DNA of 64,000 nucleotides from Tubiluchus corallicola (Eukaryota > Priapulida > Priapulimorpha > Priapulimorphida > Tubiluchidae). A program made the position numbers and the translations under genes. Positions 13,001 through 24,782 of this stretch are shown one piece after another. Each line of letters opens with the position of its first letter. Positions within the stretch are counted from its first letter, which is position 1. The stretch is taken from positions 329,501-393,500 of the forward strand of contig JAQGDQ010000003.1 of NCBI GenBank assembly GCA_030141605.1, read 5' to 3'. A model generated the notes under the pieces. It was not told the origin of the DNA. It saw only the letters and a program-made list of their open reading frames with translations, and ran no database searches.

Positions 13001-16000
13001 GTGTGGGTACTCTTCTCTAGCTTGCTTAAAATCTCCCGGCAGTAACTTCATGGATACCCACAGACCTTGGCCCTTGTGGTTAACATCTTTGGCGGCAATG
13101 ACCTTGCGCACGACATTGTCCAGAAAGTCCTTCTCGTTGCAGCTAAAATGCCACCAAATGCAATGCAGTTTGAAATTTAACTTCCACAGATGAAATTTAG
13201 GTCTGTAGTCTTTGTTATTCAAATATGGCTTCATATATTAAATCAACTATACTTATATCATATTCATATATTAATATGTATAGAAAAGATATACAGCCTA
13301 AGAAAAAATAAAAAGTATACTTCGAGCAATAATGTTACGGGACAAAAGAAAGTTTTCTATATGATATATTCACATGGGCTGTGCATTATACAACTTCAAT
13401 CAATTATTAAATTGTTGATTTTTCACAAATTATTCATTAATGATATGAGTAATTGAGCATCTGCTGGCCATTAGTAGTTTTTTGCATGTGATATAGTTCT
13501 CTGTAGATATAATTATGCCAGTAAACAGACTTTGACAACGGGACAGTTACAGTTTTGGTTCACATCTTAGTTATAAATAAACTCGTGTTTACACTTTTAT
13601 ATCTTTGTAATATGCCAAATGACTTGCAAGTAAAATATACTTGAAAATAAGTACATTAGGAAGATCCGGACACTACTATAGTTTTTCTTTTTTTTTGATG
13701 AATGCAACATGGAAAAGCTTCATAAAACATTCTGATTTAATCCACACATAAAATATAAAAAATAAAGAATGTAAAACTCACTAAACAAATGGAAGAAAGT
13801 GATGTTTTTCCTCGTCGCTTTCAATTTTTCCTGAGATAATATCTGAGATGTCCATCACTAAAAAGTGCAAACGCATATTAAGCTCTGAGATAATATATTA
13901 ATACATATAAAACACGAATAGAACTAGTTATTAATATAAAAACTTAAAACAGTCATGCTTTGCTTGATGGTATGACCATGACTAATTTAAAATCGAATTA
14001 ATTAATTGTGTTTGTACCATCATTAATAATAATCCTGACATTAAGATTATAAATAATTAATCTTGTTTTACTTATTGGAAGGATTACATGTACAAAATCT
14101 TAATTCATTACATTAGTCAGAAATAGTGTAAAAGTTAATTAGATGCTTAGACAGTCTGATTGGGCATTGGAGCTACAGGTAAATAATACATTACCATAAC
14201 ACAAAAGAAAAGGTACGAAACACTTATTGAGACAGTAAGGTATTTTATTCTCCTTAACGTCAAGAAAAGAGTCTTGGAAGTGCACCTGAAACTTTTAATT
14301 ACATCTGGTGCTTGTAGACATATTAAAGGCTTGTTCTGGCTAAGAATCAATCACTAAAGCTTAATACATATCTTTATTTGCTACTTATCTATTAATGACA
14401 ACAACGGCAAAACAATTATTCAACTCAAAGAATGTTTATAAATACCTACCAGCAACACCGAATGGCCGCCGTATGTTTTGCTTATCTTTCTTCCGTTCAT
14501 TCTTTTCCACATCTTTTAACTCCATGTTACCTTAAAAAAACTTGCATCATGAAACCAATAACAAGTTGACTGTATGTACTTCCAGCCAAGTCTACAAAAG
14601 TAATCGAAATACACATTCAAAATATATCAAACGCTAATTTAATATGGTCCACTGGTGAAATATTCAATTATGCCTGACTCAGTTAGATCAAGCTAATTTA
14701 GCTCATTGTTCTTTTATGTGAAATGCAAATAGTAAGCTAATTCACACTGGTAGCGCAATTAACTACACAATGTGGTTAAAAAATTCTGAACTCTTGGCAA
14801 ATTATATATCAAGTTATAATATCATGAAAAGCTGAAGTGTCGATAAATGTAACTGATCAAGACTCGCACGAAATTTAATGGATTCTTTCTAGTCCCATAC
14901 CTATTTCTCTATGAAGTTTCGTGGAAATCAGTTAAGTAGTTTTTACATAATCTTGCTAATCAATAGACAAACAAAGCATGACATACCAATTCTAACCACT
15001 TGGCAAACAAGAAAAACTCGGGCTCTGTTTATGTCTCTATTTCCAAGATCCTAAAGTAAGAAAAAACCTAAAATACAGACTGATTCCAAAAAAAAAACCA
15101 GATCTCTTATGAACTAACAATTCTGTGAAGACTTCTATTACACTAGATTTTTTGCTGTTAGAATTGAACAACTTGGCATTGTTTTACTAAAAATTACATT
15201 GACTTACTAAAAACTACACATCAATAATAATGTACATACTGTATATACGCGTGTACAAGTCGACCTTATGTATAAGTCGATGTGCATTTTAAGACCAAAA
15301 ATTGCATCATTTTATATATTATCTGTGTACAAGTCGACCATAAAATATTAAGATCTTCCAGAGTAAATGATGGGTAATGATCTTCCAGGGAATGTATATT
15401 TACGCTAGATTTTCAAGTCGGTATCAATTTAAAGATCGTTTTTGCTCCCATGTTCACAAGTCCGACCTTATTAATTAAGCCGACAGGCGGCAGCACCTGC
15501 ACAACATTGGCGATTTCCATGTTCCGATCAAGTGCTCCGTCGCTAGTTTATTTACCGGTAATATATAAATTTTAACTTAATCTCACATGCATTAAAATAA
15601 ATTACAGTAATATTTGTTAATTTTGTGAAGTAATGTCAAGATGCGAACATCCTCTGATGTGAAGTATCACAGTATAAGTGTTCATTCAGTCCAGCGTATA
15701 ATGAAGGATTATTTCTTTGCATATTCGTATTGTAGACGACTCTTTAGCGACATCTCCCAAAAACATATCGTAAGTATAGGTCGACCCCAAAAATTTCACC
15801 TTAAAATCGCCTCCCAAAAATTCGACTTATACATAAGTATATACGGTAATTCATAGTTTGAGATATAAGATCAATTATTGTGATACATAAAAATAAAAAA
15901 AATTATTTAAAACATAGTTGGAAACATAGTGGAAATATACAAAAAATTCTATTATGTGCTTTCATAATAAGATGTAAAATCAATGCAAAAATATACATGA

Positions 16001-19000
16001 AAAAGTCGAGAAAATTTTTAGTTAAACATCAGTATTATGGCAAAGCGAATTTATAATAAGGTAAGCGAATTTTTAATTATTATTTGTAAAAATCATTTTG
16101 GCTTGCTACACTGTGAATTAAAATAAGTACTACTCAACCGTAAAAACAGCCCGAAAATCAAAGGTTTCTCTGCCGATTCCACGCCACTTGATCCGATAGT
16201 TCTCACTAAAAGAGGAAATCTTGACATTAAAAGGAGAAATCAATAATGCAAAATTGGTAGTAAAAACTGTACTTAAAAACCTATCTATACTTTTATTGTA
16301 TATCCATATCTCTACAGGTCTATTTTACTATATCTATGGCTTCTATGTGAATACATAATATATTGAAACAAAAATACAAATTTGCTTCAAAACGTAACCA
16401 CAAATCTATTTATATTCCAAAACTGGCCTCCTTCTTAGTATAAATTTAATTTAATTGATTCTCTTAATGGATGAAAAATGGACTTACCAGAAAAACTTGC
16501 ATTCAGTAGCATCGTAGAGTGATAGTAACAATTCGGTGTCATTCTTTGCATTGGCACACACAAAGTTCTTCAATGATATGAATAAGCTATGAGAAAATCT
16601 TGCTATTCCTGTCTGGGAAGAACGTTTATCACCTTCAATCTTTACTTTAGTCATTCTTTCAACCGCCTGTTCATGCTGAAGTAAACAAATTTTTTATACA
16701 GTAGTTTATATATCATAAGATGTTAATGCAGTTTAACTAAAGACAACATTCAGTAGGACAATGTAAAAAAATAAAAAATGAAAAGCACACTTCTTTCTTC
16801 CTACGAGATTAGCTAGGTCATTTTTAAAAAGAATTTTGCAGTAAAAAACACCATTTTGGTGATGCTGACAGTGATAACAATCTTACATATTATCTATAAA
16901 AATTACTTGTCAACTGTTTATTTGAATCACGGTTTATAACAAATTAAAATCTAATTTTGTTGGAAATGCCTCTTTTGTTAACGTATATGCTGTATTTAGT
17001 ATATCAACTAGTGACGAAGATTCATAACTTCATACCACTCTAAATAGATTAATGGCACTTGTTTCTTCAGGATTTAAGATGTTTCCTTGATCGTCTCTCA
17101 CGACTAGATCCAAATGCAACAAGGCATTACCCTCATCGATTTTGGAAGTTATTTTTTGTTTCAACTCTTTAAGTTCATCCTGCAATACAATATTTTTCTA
17201 GCATAGCAGGAAAAAGCTACAACAAGTACATAATAACAGTTTTGCTAAACATAAACACAAACTGAATAACAAATGACTGACTTCCCATCTTTGATAGAAT
17301 TCTTACAAGAGCAAGGCGTAAAATTGAATATTGGGTCTGTATGAGTGTGTTTAAATATTACACGACTTGATTCGATAAACTGATTTTACGCTAATTGTAG
17401 CTAAGAGGTCTTATTAGTATGAAAATGAGCTTCGTTGCAGTAGCATTTATTCTATTACTTGCAGTTACTATATACCACAATGCTATTTTTAAAGTCTCGC
17501 AATAATTGCTGCAGGAAGAATGGTTAAAGTTTTGTTGGATGATTAGGAGACAATACTCAGAAGTGAGATCCTATTGTCAATGGGTGTATAAATTCTCAAA
17601 ACTACCGCCTCCTTTGTGAGTATCCCATCATTCAACACCGGTGAAAATGAGCAATATTTTATTCATTCCTACCTGCTTTGTTAGAAAAATACTGTTTAAA
17701 AAAAGAAAACTAATGCAAGTATTATTGAATTTAAGATTCATCTGTCCTCTGACAATTCCACATAAGGTAAAAATGATTTTACTTTGCAAGATTCTACTAG
17801 AAGACTAGCAGAAAAGCATAAAAATTGTCAACAACTTAGTGAATAAGTAAGGATGGAAATGAGTAAACCACTCATGTTCTGCCAATGAGACTTAGCTAAA
17901 TGTGACTGTAGCTATTTGATTATTTGTATTTTTTCTGAAAGTTGTTGCAAACACTCCAACCATTCTGGATAAGAAGCTGTTTAGACAATGCAGACACACA
18001 AGGTTTCAGAACAAATATGTGAAATGTCACACAGAAAATCGTTTTAGATAGTTCGGATAAAAATACTCCTAAACATTATCTATAGGCTCAGTATTGCTCA
18101 ATGTTATTTTAAGCACATTACTGGCCATTAGCACCCTGAAAAGACTGTTTGTTGTTGGAGAACTTTTTGTAAGAATTATAACTCACCACTGGCAGAGTGC
18201 CAGACATTATTCTGCTTCGAAAGTTGAACAGCTCATTCATCATAATCCGAATTCTCACAAAATCATCCGGCTTGCTGTCCTAAAAAAATGTTTAAAGTGT
18301 GCTATACATTCATTGACAGAATTAATCTTAGGATGCAGTAAATGGAAACTTCACTAAATCATCAAATTGGGTTTTTAGCAGACCAATGTTTTCTGTTACC
18401 TGTGTGTGAAATATACACACTTTTAAGATGCTAAAATACACAAAAACCTGCTTTGCCTGATTTTAGTTTTTTTTTAATGTGCATATCAAAACCAGCTAAT
18501 TTGACTTTTTGCAAAGTCAGCCAAACACTGTGTAATTATTCAAAGCTTAAGAAATTCAGTGTTCTTCAGATAATTTAATTAAGCAGAAAAAAAATCATCA
18601 AGCCATTCAAAATTCTATAAAACCAACGTTCATATCCTAATGATGCCTAATCAGATTATATATACAGTAGAATTTGCTTAATAAGTCCACAGATAATAAA
18701 TCCAGCCACTTATGCCACTTATCGTGGCCACTGTGGCTGGAACAAAACTGTATAATGCTATATCCTTGTTAAACCTGCACCTTTTATTAAATCCAAACTT
18801 CGCATTATAAACCCGCATTAAACACTGTGAAGACAACAAAATTGTGATATAAGACCGCACGACTGTCCAGCATTTTAACTTGAGCAAGATCAACTCTTTG
18901 TTTTAAGCACATTTTATACCTTTCAATTTTTTCCATTTAATTCTTTGTCTTCAGCAGTCTAATTTACAAGTTACAATGCTGAAGCATCAATCAAGTACAA

Positions 19001-22000
19001 AATGAGATATTTAATTTAGGTTTAACTAATGTGCTAATTCTTGCTGATAAACTGTTATGCCCAAGAATATCAATGACTCTAATAAATGAATGCTGAATCA
19101 CCAGTGATATCAAAGTTACATGTATTGCTGTATCGCACAAGCTTTTTAACTTTGTATGCAGCTTATCACCTATAAAGGGTAACGGCATCATAGATAAGCA
19201 ATACATATTTTATGCGAGTTATTTTAAACATAAATAAATAAAATATTGTACCTTACTTAAAAATTTTTCACAAGCAGTTTACTGAGTGCTAAAGAGTATT
19301 GTCTTCATACACTCATACCTCAATTTGCCGGACAAAAGCGGGTAGAATTTGGTCCGAATTTACCAAGTGTCTGTATTTACCGATACTAATCTAATACAGT
19401 AGGCGCCGTGTATTAGACTCACAGTAATGTAGAATCAATCACCTAATTGTCTCAAAAATGTCTAATACATCTAAAACGGGCGCTTTTATGCAAAAATATA
19501 TAAAAACTGTCGGCAATTGACTCAAATAACTCCACATAATTGACTATTTTTGATTCTGGTTGAACCATTTAAACACGCTGATTAAAATACTTAAACATGC
19601 TGATGTACAAGTTACACATGTGCTGCTTGGTTGCACTGATGTAATGACATAATCAAAGCGGTCAGTTGGCAAAACAACAGACTGTCTCCATTGTATGCGG
19701 GACTTTTTAATTGATTTTGTTCGATTCTTCTGATATCCGTACAAGTGAGGTCAAGCAAACCAAGATATGAGTGTATATAAACAGTACACACTGAAATAAC
19801 ATAGAAAATGCTACCTATCTCTTTTGTTTATAAATCCATGTGTTTCATATCCATTTATTTTCACAACAAAGTGGATTTATTACATGAGGCATACTGTATA
19901 TAGAAATGCAAAAACAGTGAAAGGTAAAACCAGACTTGGTGAAGATAATGGCTAATTTTTGTTATGTTTACCATGTACAGTCTCTTCCATAGCGTGCCCC
20001 ATTCACGCAATATTGACGTAATTTCCAGCACAACAGGAGACTCTTTAGGTAACACTGTCTCATAGTTTCTGCAAAAAATCAAGGTCTCTGTCTTAAATGT
20101 TTTAATAACATTTTAATGTTTTAATATTTTAATAATAATGTTTTAATATGAAAATAAACATAATGGCACTTCCTGTAAAACCATATTGTGTTGTAAGTAA
20201 AACGGCAAGGCAAAAGTATTATTACAAGAACACTAAGTATTGTATGTAATATTACACACCTGTTAATTCGTATACTCTCCTTAACATGAACATAAGCTTT
20301 TGGAAAGATTCCCTTTTTCTTTCTATTTCGTAGGAGGTATCCTCTATACCAGTCTGTAATGCATAATAAAAATTTCTGATCAGGAATTCAAATTTATTCA
20401 GTTTTACTTAATGCATCAATAATTTTATATAAAAAAGAACAATTTATTTAATTGTGATCTAGCCAAATTTGGCATGCATGCATATATATATATATATATG
20501 CACACACACATTACATGTTTAGTAAGTATATATTTAAACATTATGTCAAAATTCCACAGATTCCTTCTTTAGCACCTTCTTCTTATGTCACAACAAAGTG
20601 CTTGGTGTCACTATCTCTGGATGGGCATTTCTTTTGGTGGAGGGGCATGTGTGGTAGTACAGTGGCCGCCGCTTATTGTGGACACCTCGGGCCAGCAGTG
20701 TATGTCCATATTAAGCGAAGTGACCCATGAAGACCCTTCCCCTTCATTAAAAAAGGCAAAAAACTGTCTGTATCAACTCGTCTCCTGTTTTATTGAAAAA
20801 AAGAAGTCAGACGAGTTTGTTTGGCAGGAAACTTTTCTCTCAACCTTGAACGGAAGGAAGTTATCACAGTTTCGAAGCTCTCAAGGCCACGGCAAACGGC
20901 GAACTGACTGATGCAATGACTCACACAGGCAGCAGAGCGGGAAGCTCTTTTCAATCACGCGCGCAGGCCGTGGTTGGCACGGCTGGTTCACGTGCCAAGA
21001 ATGTTCGCTGTCCATATTAAGCGGCGGTTGTCCATATTAACCGGCGGATTTTATTAGGGGAAAATTCAGTCCCTCGCGAGTTGTCCACAATAACCGGCTG
21101 TCCACAATAACCGTGTCCATAATAAGCGGCGGCCACTGTATAACATTTTCTCGTTCCACTACTAGATATGCTAGAAGAGGTCAGCATTCCGAAAACTTGC
21201 GCAGGTTACCATCCACCTTCTATAAAAGGACCTGGTTGTGACACGTTCGGTTGGCTCAAATCCCAACTTAAAGGAAAACAGCACGAATGTCCGGCACCAT
21301 TTTGAAGTACGATAAAAAATACATTTTAACACACATAAAAATGCCAAAGCATTTCTGATAACTAACTGTTTTCTTAAAAACTTAATTGAATGTTGGTGAG
21401 CCCAGTTAGTGATCATGTCAGAACTGAATATAATTTTGTAATGGTGCAAAGATAACACGAGCGTGTTGCATGTGTTTGTAAAAGCGAAAATTAAAATACT
21501 AGGTGCTATTGTACAGCACTGACAATGATTTACACCAACTTGGAAAATTTTAATCTTACTGCTGTGCCAACATACAATTTGACCACAAGTGTGCTTTATG
21601 TCAGAACTGAACCAAGAGGAACAGTGGGTGTTTTTTTTATACAAAGTATCTCCGAGATGCAGGAGTTTATGCACCATCTAACTAGGGAATAGTGAATGCC
21701 TGTAACAGCATAAAACTAGGGTGCGAATGTGTTATAAAATTTCTGTGGTAATCAATCTTTCACACAAGTCATTCTTAAAAGCCAATATTTTCCTTTTCAA
21801 TATTTTGAGCATTAGATCATTTTGAGTTTTTTTTTGTTTTTTTGTACTGTTTTCCTTTAATTTCAGTCTTTTCTTGTTAAAAATGTAACAAATGGCAAGA
21901 GAATATTCTGGTTTGTTAATTTTTGAAACTTTCGGGAAATTTGATACCTTAATTCATAATGTTATACAGCCATTGCGGTTTACAATATGTTTACAAAGAT

Positions 22001-22164
22001 TTTGTTAAATTAAAAATGATAGTTTAGTAAGCTGAACAGCAAACAAGTGAAAACAATTTTCTATTGATCAGCAGTCGCACCTTCACAGTATTCAGTAATG
22101 TGAACAGAGTCACCAATTTGCAAAGGCAATGCATGTTCTCCTGCTGGTGTAAAGTGGCATATGG
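1076..22164 (-). CDS. DOCK1: DOCK-A family Rac guanine-nucleotide exchange factor (DOCK1/2/5, Dock180/CED-5/Mbc), partial: SH3 to armadillo region
   Basis: Exons in transcription order: 22164-22081, 20353-20260, 20068-19972, 18279-18187, 17179-17036, 16675-16488, 16205-16139, 15050-14987, 14530-14450, 13857-13782, 13142-12940, 12035-11911, 11525-11421, 10838-10662, 10438-10240, 9515-9418, 9256-9167, 7706-7606, 6806-6672, 6213-6105, 3364-3187, 3033-2906, 2473-2363, 1269-1076. Phases join without a break over about 980 codons. Seen, numbered from the first exon: SH3 (about 1-55; [15 protein letters not shown], then WYRGYL and KKGIFP); helical linker ([21 protein letters not shown]); a conserved [15 protein letters not shown] block; [23 protein letters not shown]-1, the C2-like phosphoinositide-binding domain (about 390-585; [36 protein letters not shown]); then armadillo-like helices ([37 protein letters not shown]). 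Known of the family: DOCK-A proteins bind ELMO through the SH3/N-terminal region and activate Rac through DHR-2 in cell migration and engulfment. DHR-2 lies past the left edge. The first coding exon upstream of 22164 was not found. Sequence fits DOCK-A better than DOCK-B (DOCK3/4); which paralogue (1, 2 or 5) cannot be told, so the symbol is a family label. Confidence 0.93.
3365..6104. other. Large DOCK intron (2.7 kb)
   Basis: Exons on both sides join directly in frame (VQ then GAALKY), so no coding exon is missing here. Apart from the foldback at 4694-4764 it holds AT-rich sequence with no recognised element. Confidence 0.7.
4694..4764. repeat. 24-bp foldback (hairpin) in a DOCK intron
   Basis: AATTTGAAGCCAAAAAAGCA (from 4694) and its reverse complement TATAATGCTTTTTGGCTTCA (from 4741) pair over about 24 bp with a single extra A, leaving a loop of about 22 bases. 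A second short AGCATTATA copy sits in the loop. Size and shape resemble a small-RNA precursor or a tiny foldback element. Confidence 0.75.
8395..8401 (+). promoter_or_regulatory. TATA box of the tRNA-Sec gene (type 3 Pol III promoter)
   Basis: TATATAA lies 25-31 bases before the first base of the tRNA-Sec gene. In animals this tRNA is driven mainly by upstream elements (a TATA box near -30 and a PSE near -60), as for U6 snRNA, rather than only by internal A/B boxes. The position fits. A PSE would be expected near 8355-8375, but I cannot recognise one without a lineage consensus. Confidence 0.7.
8426..8512 (+). tRNA. tRNA-Sec (selenocysteine, anticodon TCA)
   Basis: This 87-nt gene matches metazoan selenocysteine tRNA almost throughout. 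It starts GCCCGGATGA and ends CCTTCCGGGCG, giving the long acceptor stem with a G discriminator. The anticodon loop CTTCAAA (8459-8465) sits between GCAGG and CCTGT; the anticodon TCA is at 8461-8463. A long variable arm follows (CCGA...TCGG, about 8473-8486), then a T arm with GTTCGATTCC. The product is charged with serine, converted to selenocysteine and decodes UGA in selenoprotein mRNAs. It lies antisense inside the DOCK intron between exons 7706-7606 and 9256-9167, with its own TATA box and T-run terminator. No intron and no obvious defect. Confidence 0.97.
8514..8518 (+). terminator. Pol III terminator of tRNA-Sec
   Basis: A run of five T begins one base after the discriminator G of the tRNA-Sec gene, the normal RNA polymerase III stop signal. 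Confidence 0.8.
8796..8931. repeat. Three short direct repeats next to tRNA-Sec
   Basis: Three copies of a 40-45 base unit (AAGGTTTCGATTCACAAAAG then GATGTAGAACATTCAATTGT) at about 8796, 8837 and 8889; the first copy is the most diverged. They lie about 290 bases after the tRNA-Sec gene in the same DOCK intron. No function seen. Confidence 0.85.
9525..9562. repeat. 38-bp perfect palindrome beside a DOCK 3' splice site
   Basis: TTTAAAAAGATAAAATATA is followed directly by its exact reverse complement. On the DOCK transcript it ends 7 bases before the AG acceptor of exon 9515-9418, so it overlaps the region where the branch point and pyrimidine tract are expected. Confidence 0.9.
15239..15846. 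mobile_element. TA-flanked TIR element (MITE) in a DOCK intron
   Basis: The left end CTGTATATACGCGTGTACAA and the inverted right end CCGTATATACTTATGTATAA continue into AAGTCGA, giving imperfect TIRs of about 27 bp with TA on both sides. Copies of AAGTCGACC recur inside. It is about 608 bp with no transposase frame. It lies between DOCK exons 16205-16139 and 15050-14987. Confidence 0.8.
18665..18930. mobile_element. Single pogo-like element end in a DOCK intron
   Basis: TA-CAGTAGAATTTGCTTAATAA begins at 18665 and continues into repeated TAATAAATCC/TTATAAACC-type phrases typical of Tigger/pogo ends. I did not find the matching right end, so the right limit is a guess; probably a truncated copy. 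Confidence 0.45.
19308..19775. mobile_element. TIR element with a second element nested in it
   Basis: TACACTCATACCTCAATTTG at the left and the reverse complement TACACTCATATCTTGGTTTG at the right form TIRs. The span holds a piece of another family at about 19397-19552. It lies in the DOCK intron between exons 20068-19972 and 18279-18187. Confidence 0.6.
19397..19552 (-). mobile_element. End fragment of the CAGTAGGYGCCG family, nested
   Basis: The sequence from CAGTAGGCGCCG through GTCGGCAATTGACTCAAATA matches, in reverse orientation, the right end of the element at 23385-24345 (shared phrases TAATAGACTCAC, TTGACTCAAATAACT, AAAACTGTCGG). About 150 bp remain, with an internal deletion. Orientation is given relative to that copy. 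Confidence 0.75.
20660..21138. mobile_element. TA-flanked TIR element (479-bp MITE) in a DOCK intron
   Basis: CAGTGGCCGCCGCTTATTGT at the left and CAGTGGCCGCCGCTTATTAT from the inverted right end form TIRs of about 26 bp with one mismatch, flanked by TA. Inside, GTCCATATTAAGCGGCGG-type phrases repeat. There is no transposase; the ORF across its left half is incidental. GC content is higher than in its surroundings. Confidence 0.88.
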
Positions 22165-23384
22165 CTGAAAAAAGAAACAACAGTGTGTATGAGATGAGGA
22201 CCTGTCGTAAGTTGCACAAGCCGTACATTAATGCACTCATGCATTTAGTTAAAAAGTTTCTCTCTAAGCAACATTAGTTACCTCTCTGTCTTAGCAGACT
22301 CCACAAAAAAACAATTTCTTTAATTCTGTCAATCAATCAATATTTCTTTTTTAGTTCTTTAAATTTGAAATTTTATTCACCAAGCCTTCCCATTAATAGT
22401 TAATGACATGAACTAATAAGTTGGCCTAACAAACTTAACATTAGCAGTAATGTTCAAAAGCATAGGAGCCACAGAGCAAGACCTTAGAATTACAGTATCT
22501 TACAGCTCTTAATAAATAATCCTTTTTTGGTTTTGTAGGTCTAAACTTCTTTCTAATTTTCTCTGTATTAATGTCAATGATTATTAAACAGCATCAAATA
22601 ACCAATGAAGATTTAAATTGAAGCTTGTCATACTAATTAGCATCACACAACTATAAATTATTGTTAACTACTAACTACATTAAAATGAGGACTGACAAAC
22701 ATCATCTCCATAAGCATTATTACCACCACAATCATTAATTATCATCATTAATTCATTATACCCAGCAAAGCCATCAGTGTTGTGATAGTTCATTTACTAA
22801 TATAATTATTACAGTTACAAATGTTATTACAATTTGAACTTTCAGAAAGTGTAACTGTGATGTCACAGTTTCGACATCAGAACAGAAACTAGCTGCAGTT
22901 ACTTTCAGTACAGTTACAGTTTATAGTTACAGTTAAAAAGTAACTATTATATGAAGTTAAATATCAGAGCACAGAGTTATCATGTCTGATATAGGAATGA
23001 GATCATAAAAATTGACACTAGAATGAAATCACGCTGCTGAGTCACACAGCTGCATCGCATAAGCCTACAAGGAACAATGTGTTTTTCTCTCTGGCTTCTG
23101 TAAAGCTTGAGGTCTGTGTTTCCCGATCGAGGTCTATGCAAATTTAATGCAGCAGCAGCAGCTACTACATTCTTGGGAAACATTGTTTCATGCCATTTGT
23201 GGTCCCATCTTTGAAAAATTGTTTTTCTGCAACAGTCGACTGTAATTGGCAATACTGAAAGAGTATAATGGGCAGAGTACCAACACATACAACATGCAAT
23301 TAATAAACTTGGTTTAATTCCATTCAACTGTAACGATAACAGTAACTGTTATTTTCATTACAAGTTACTATAAAAACTGAACTA
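22165..23384. other. Sequence upstream of the first recognised DOCK exon
   Basis: AT-rich, with a repeated AGTTACAGTT/GTAACTGT phrase near 22890-23350. The first DOCK coding exon (start codon plus a short leader before the SH3 domain) must lie upstream of 22164, here or farther right, but I could not identify it. The minus-strand ORF at 22980-23327 has no recognisable domain. Confidence 0.5.
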
Positions 23385-24345
23385 CAGTAGGTGCCGCTTA
23401 ATAGACTCACTTTGGGACCTAAGTGTTTGACCCAGTTAACCGACTGAACCTATTAACCGATGGGTGTAGTATTACTGGTATAGAACTATGTGTCACCAGC
23501 TTACAATATGCACTGCAAAGATTTTTAATGAAGTAATGCCTAAATTCCTTTGTGCTGTTAAAAACTAGAACAAAATATTTTAAAATATTAATTTATATAA
23601 GTGAATTAGCAATAAATTAAAAAGTACACTTTTCTAAATCACGCAAGTCTGGTTATTCGCAAAAATAATGGAAATATGTCCAAGGTCGGCTGATTCATTT
23701 TTTGCGACAAGTTGGGTCAGCAAGTTCTCATGATAAAAAAACGTTTAAAACTGTTGTCGTATGATACACAAATACGTGCTTGAACTATTGGTGGTGACCG
23801 TATTTCCCGGCAAGAGGCTTCGTCTGTAAGCTCCCGATTGCTATCGTGTCGTACTTACTGTACTGTATCTGCATCCCTGGCATAACAGCAATGGCAAACT
23901 GATTAAACTTTCTGGGAAAGACTGCCAGAGCTTCAAAAGCAAACCGCTAGGCAAGTGATTAAATGTTTAGCTTCCAGGAATTCTTGGGTAATTGGTCAAT
24001 TGCAGTGGACTGGCGGGTCAAAGCAAACCATTAGGCTAGCATATTAGCGTATGAGGAACGTTCTTGCTTACACACAAAACGGTACTTAACATTATTGTTC
24101 CTATGTATCTTATAGGACAAAAGTGAACTAAGATGATATAAAAGTCATAATAGCTTATTAGTCATACGAAAGTGTCTTATTGAAGCATGTGAAGCAAAAA
24201 TATTGAGTCAATTATGCGAAGTTATTTGAGTCAATTACCGACAGTTTTTACGTACATTAGAATAGAAGCAGCCCATACCAGGCATTTTTGAGTCAATTAA
24301 GCGATTGAGTCTATTAACCGTGAGTCTATTAAGCGGTGCCTACTT
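23385..24345. mobile_element. TIR element of the CAGTAGGTGCCG family, full length about 960 bp
   Basis: CAGTAGGTGCCGCTTAATAG on the left and AAGTAGGCACCGCTTAATAG from the inverted right end continue to GACTCAC, giving TIRs of about 26 bp. A TA precedes the left end. No intact transposase frame is visible, so it is non-autonomous or decayed. Related pieces lie at 19397-19552 and 62103-62280. The subterminal zone repeats TTAACCG/TATTAACCGA phrases. Confidence 0.85.
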
Positions 24346-24782
24346 TGCAATATCAACTACATCTCTACCTTCTGATTAATCACCTGACACAGTTTCATTC
24401 TTTTGTCTTTCCCCCAACTCTATGAGTTGCCAGCGTTGTGTTCACCAATTTCTTTTGATTAATCAAACCCATACAGTTTCACTCTTTTTTTACATTCATT
24501 CCCAACTCCATGTGTTGCACTTTGTTTATCTTCTACATAATTGGTTTAACAATTTTTTTCCTGTACATAAGCCATGTCTCTGTTACATATTTCATTAGTT
24601 TTTGTTGTGTTCCACTCTGTTCTGTGACTGTGGCTAGTGATTTTACAATTGTGTTTCTACCTCTAGTTTTTATCTGCACTGGTTCTGTGCTCTTTCTACA
24701 TGCTTGTAACCTTTTCAGTATGATATCCTATTGTGTTAATAATATGAACAAAAAATTCCACAAACATTAGTTCAGTGGTTGA

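Noticed and set aside
20585-20911. 108-codon plus-strand frame
   Set aside because: Mostly inside the TIR element at 20660-21138; it carries the TIR sequence and has no transposase motif.
21171-21677. 168-codon minus-strand frame in a DOCK intron
   Set aside because: No recognisable motif; DOCK exons on both sides join in phase without it, and it sits next to a MITE.
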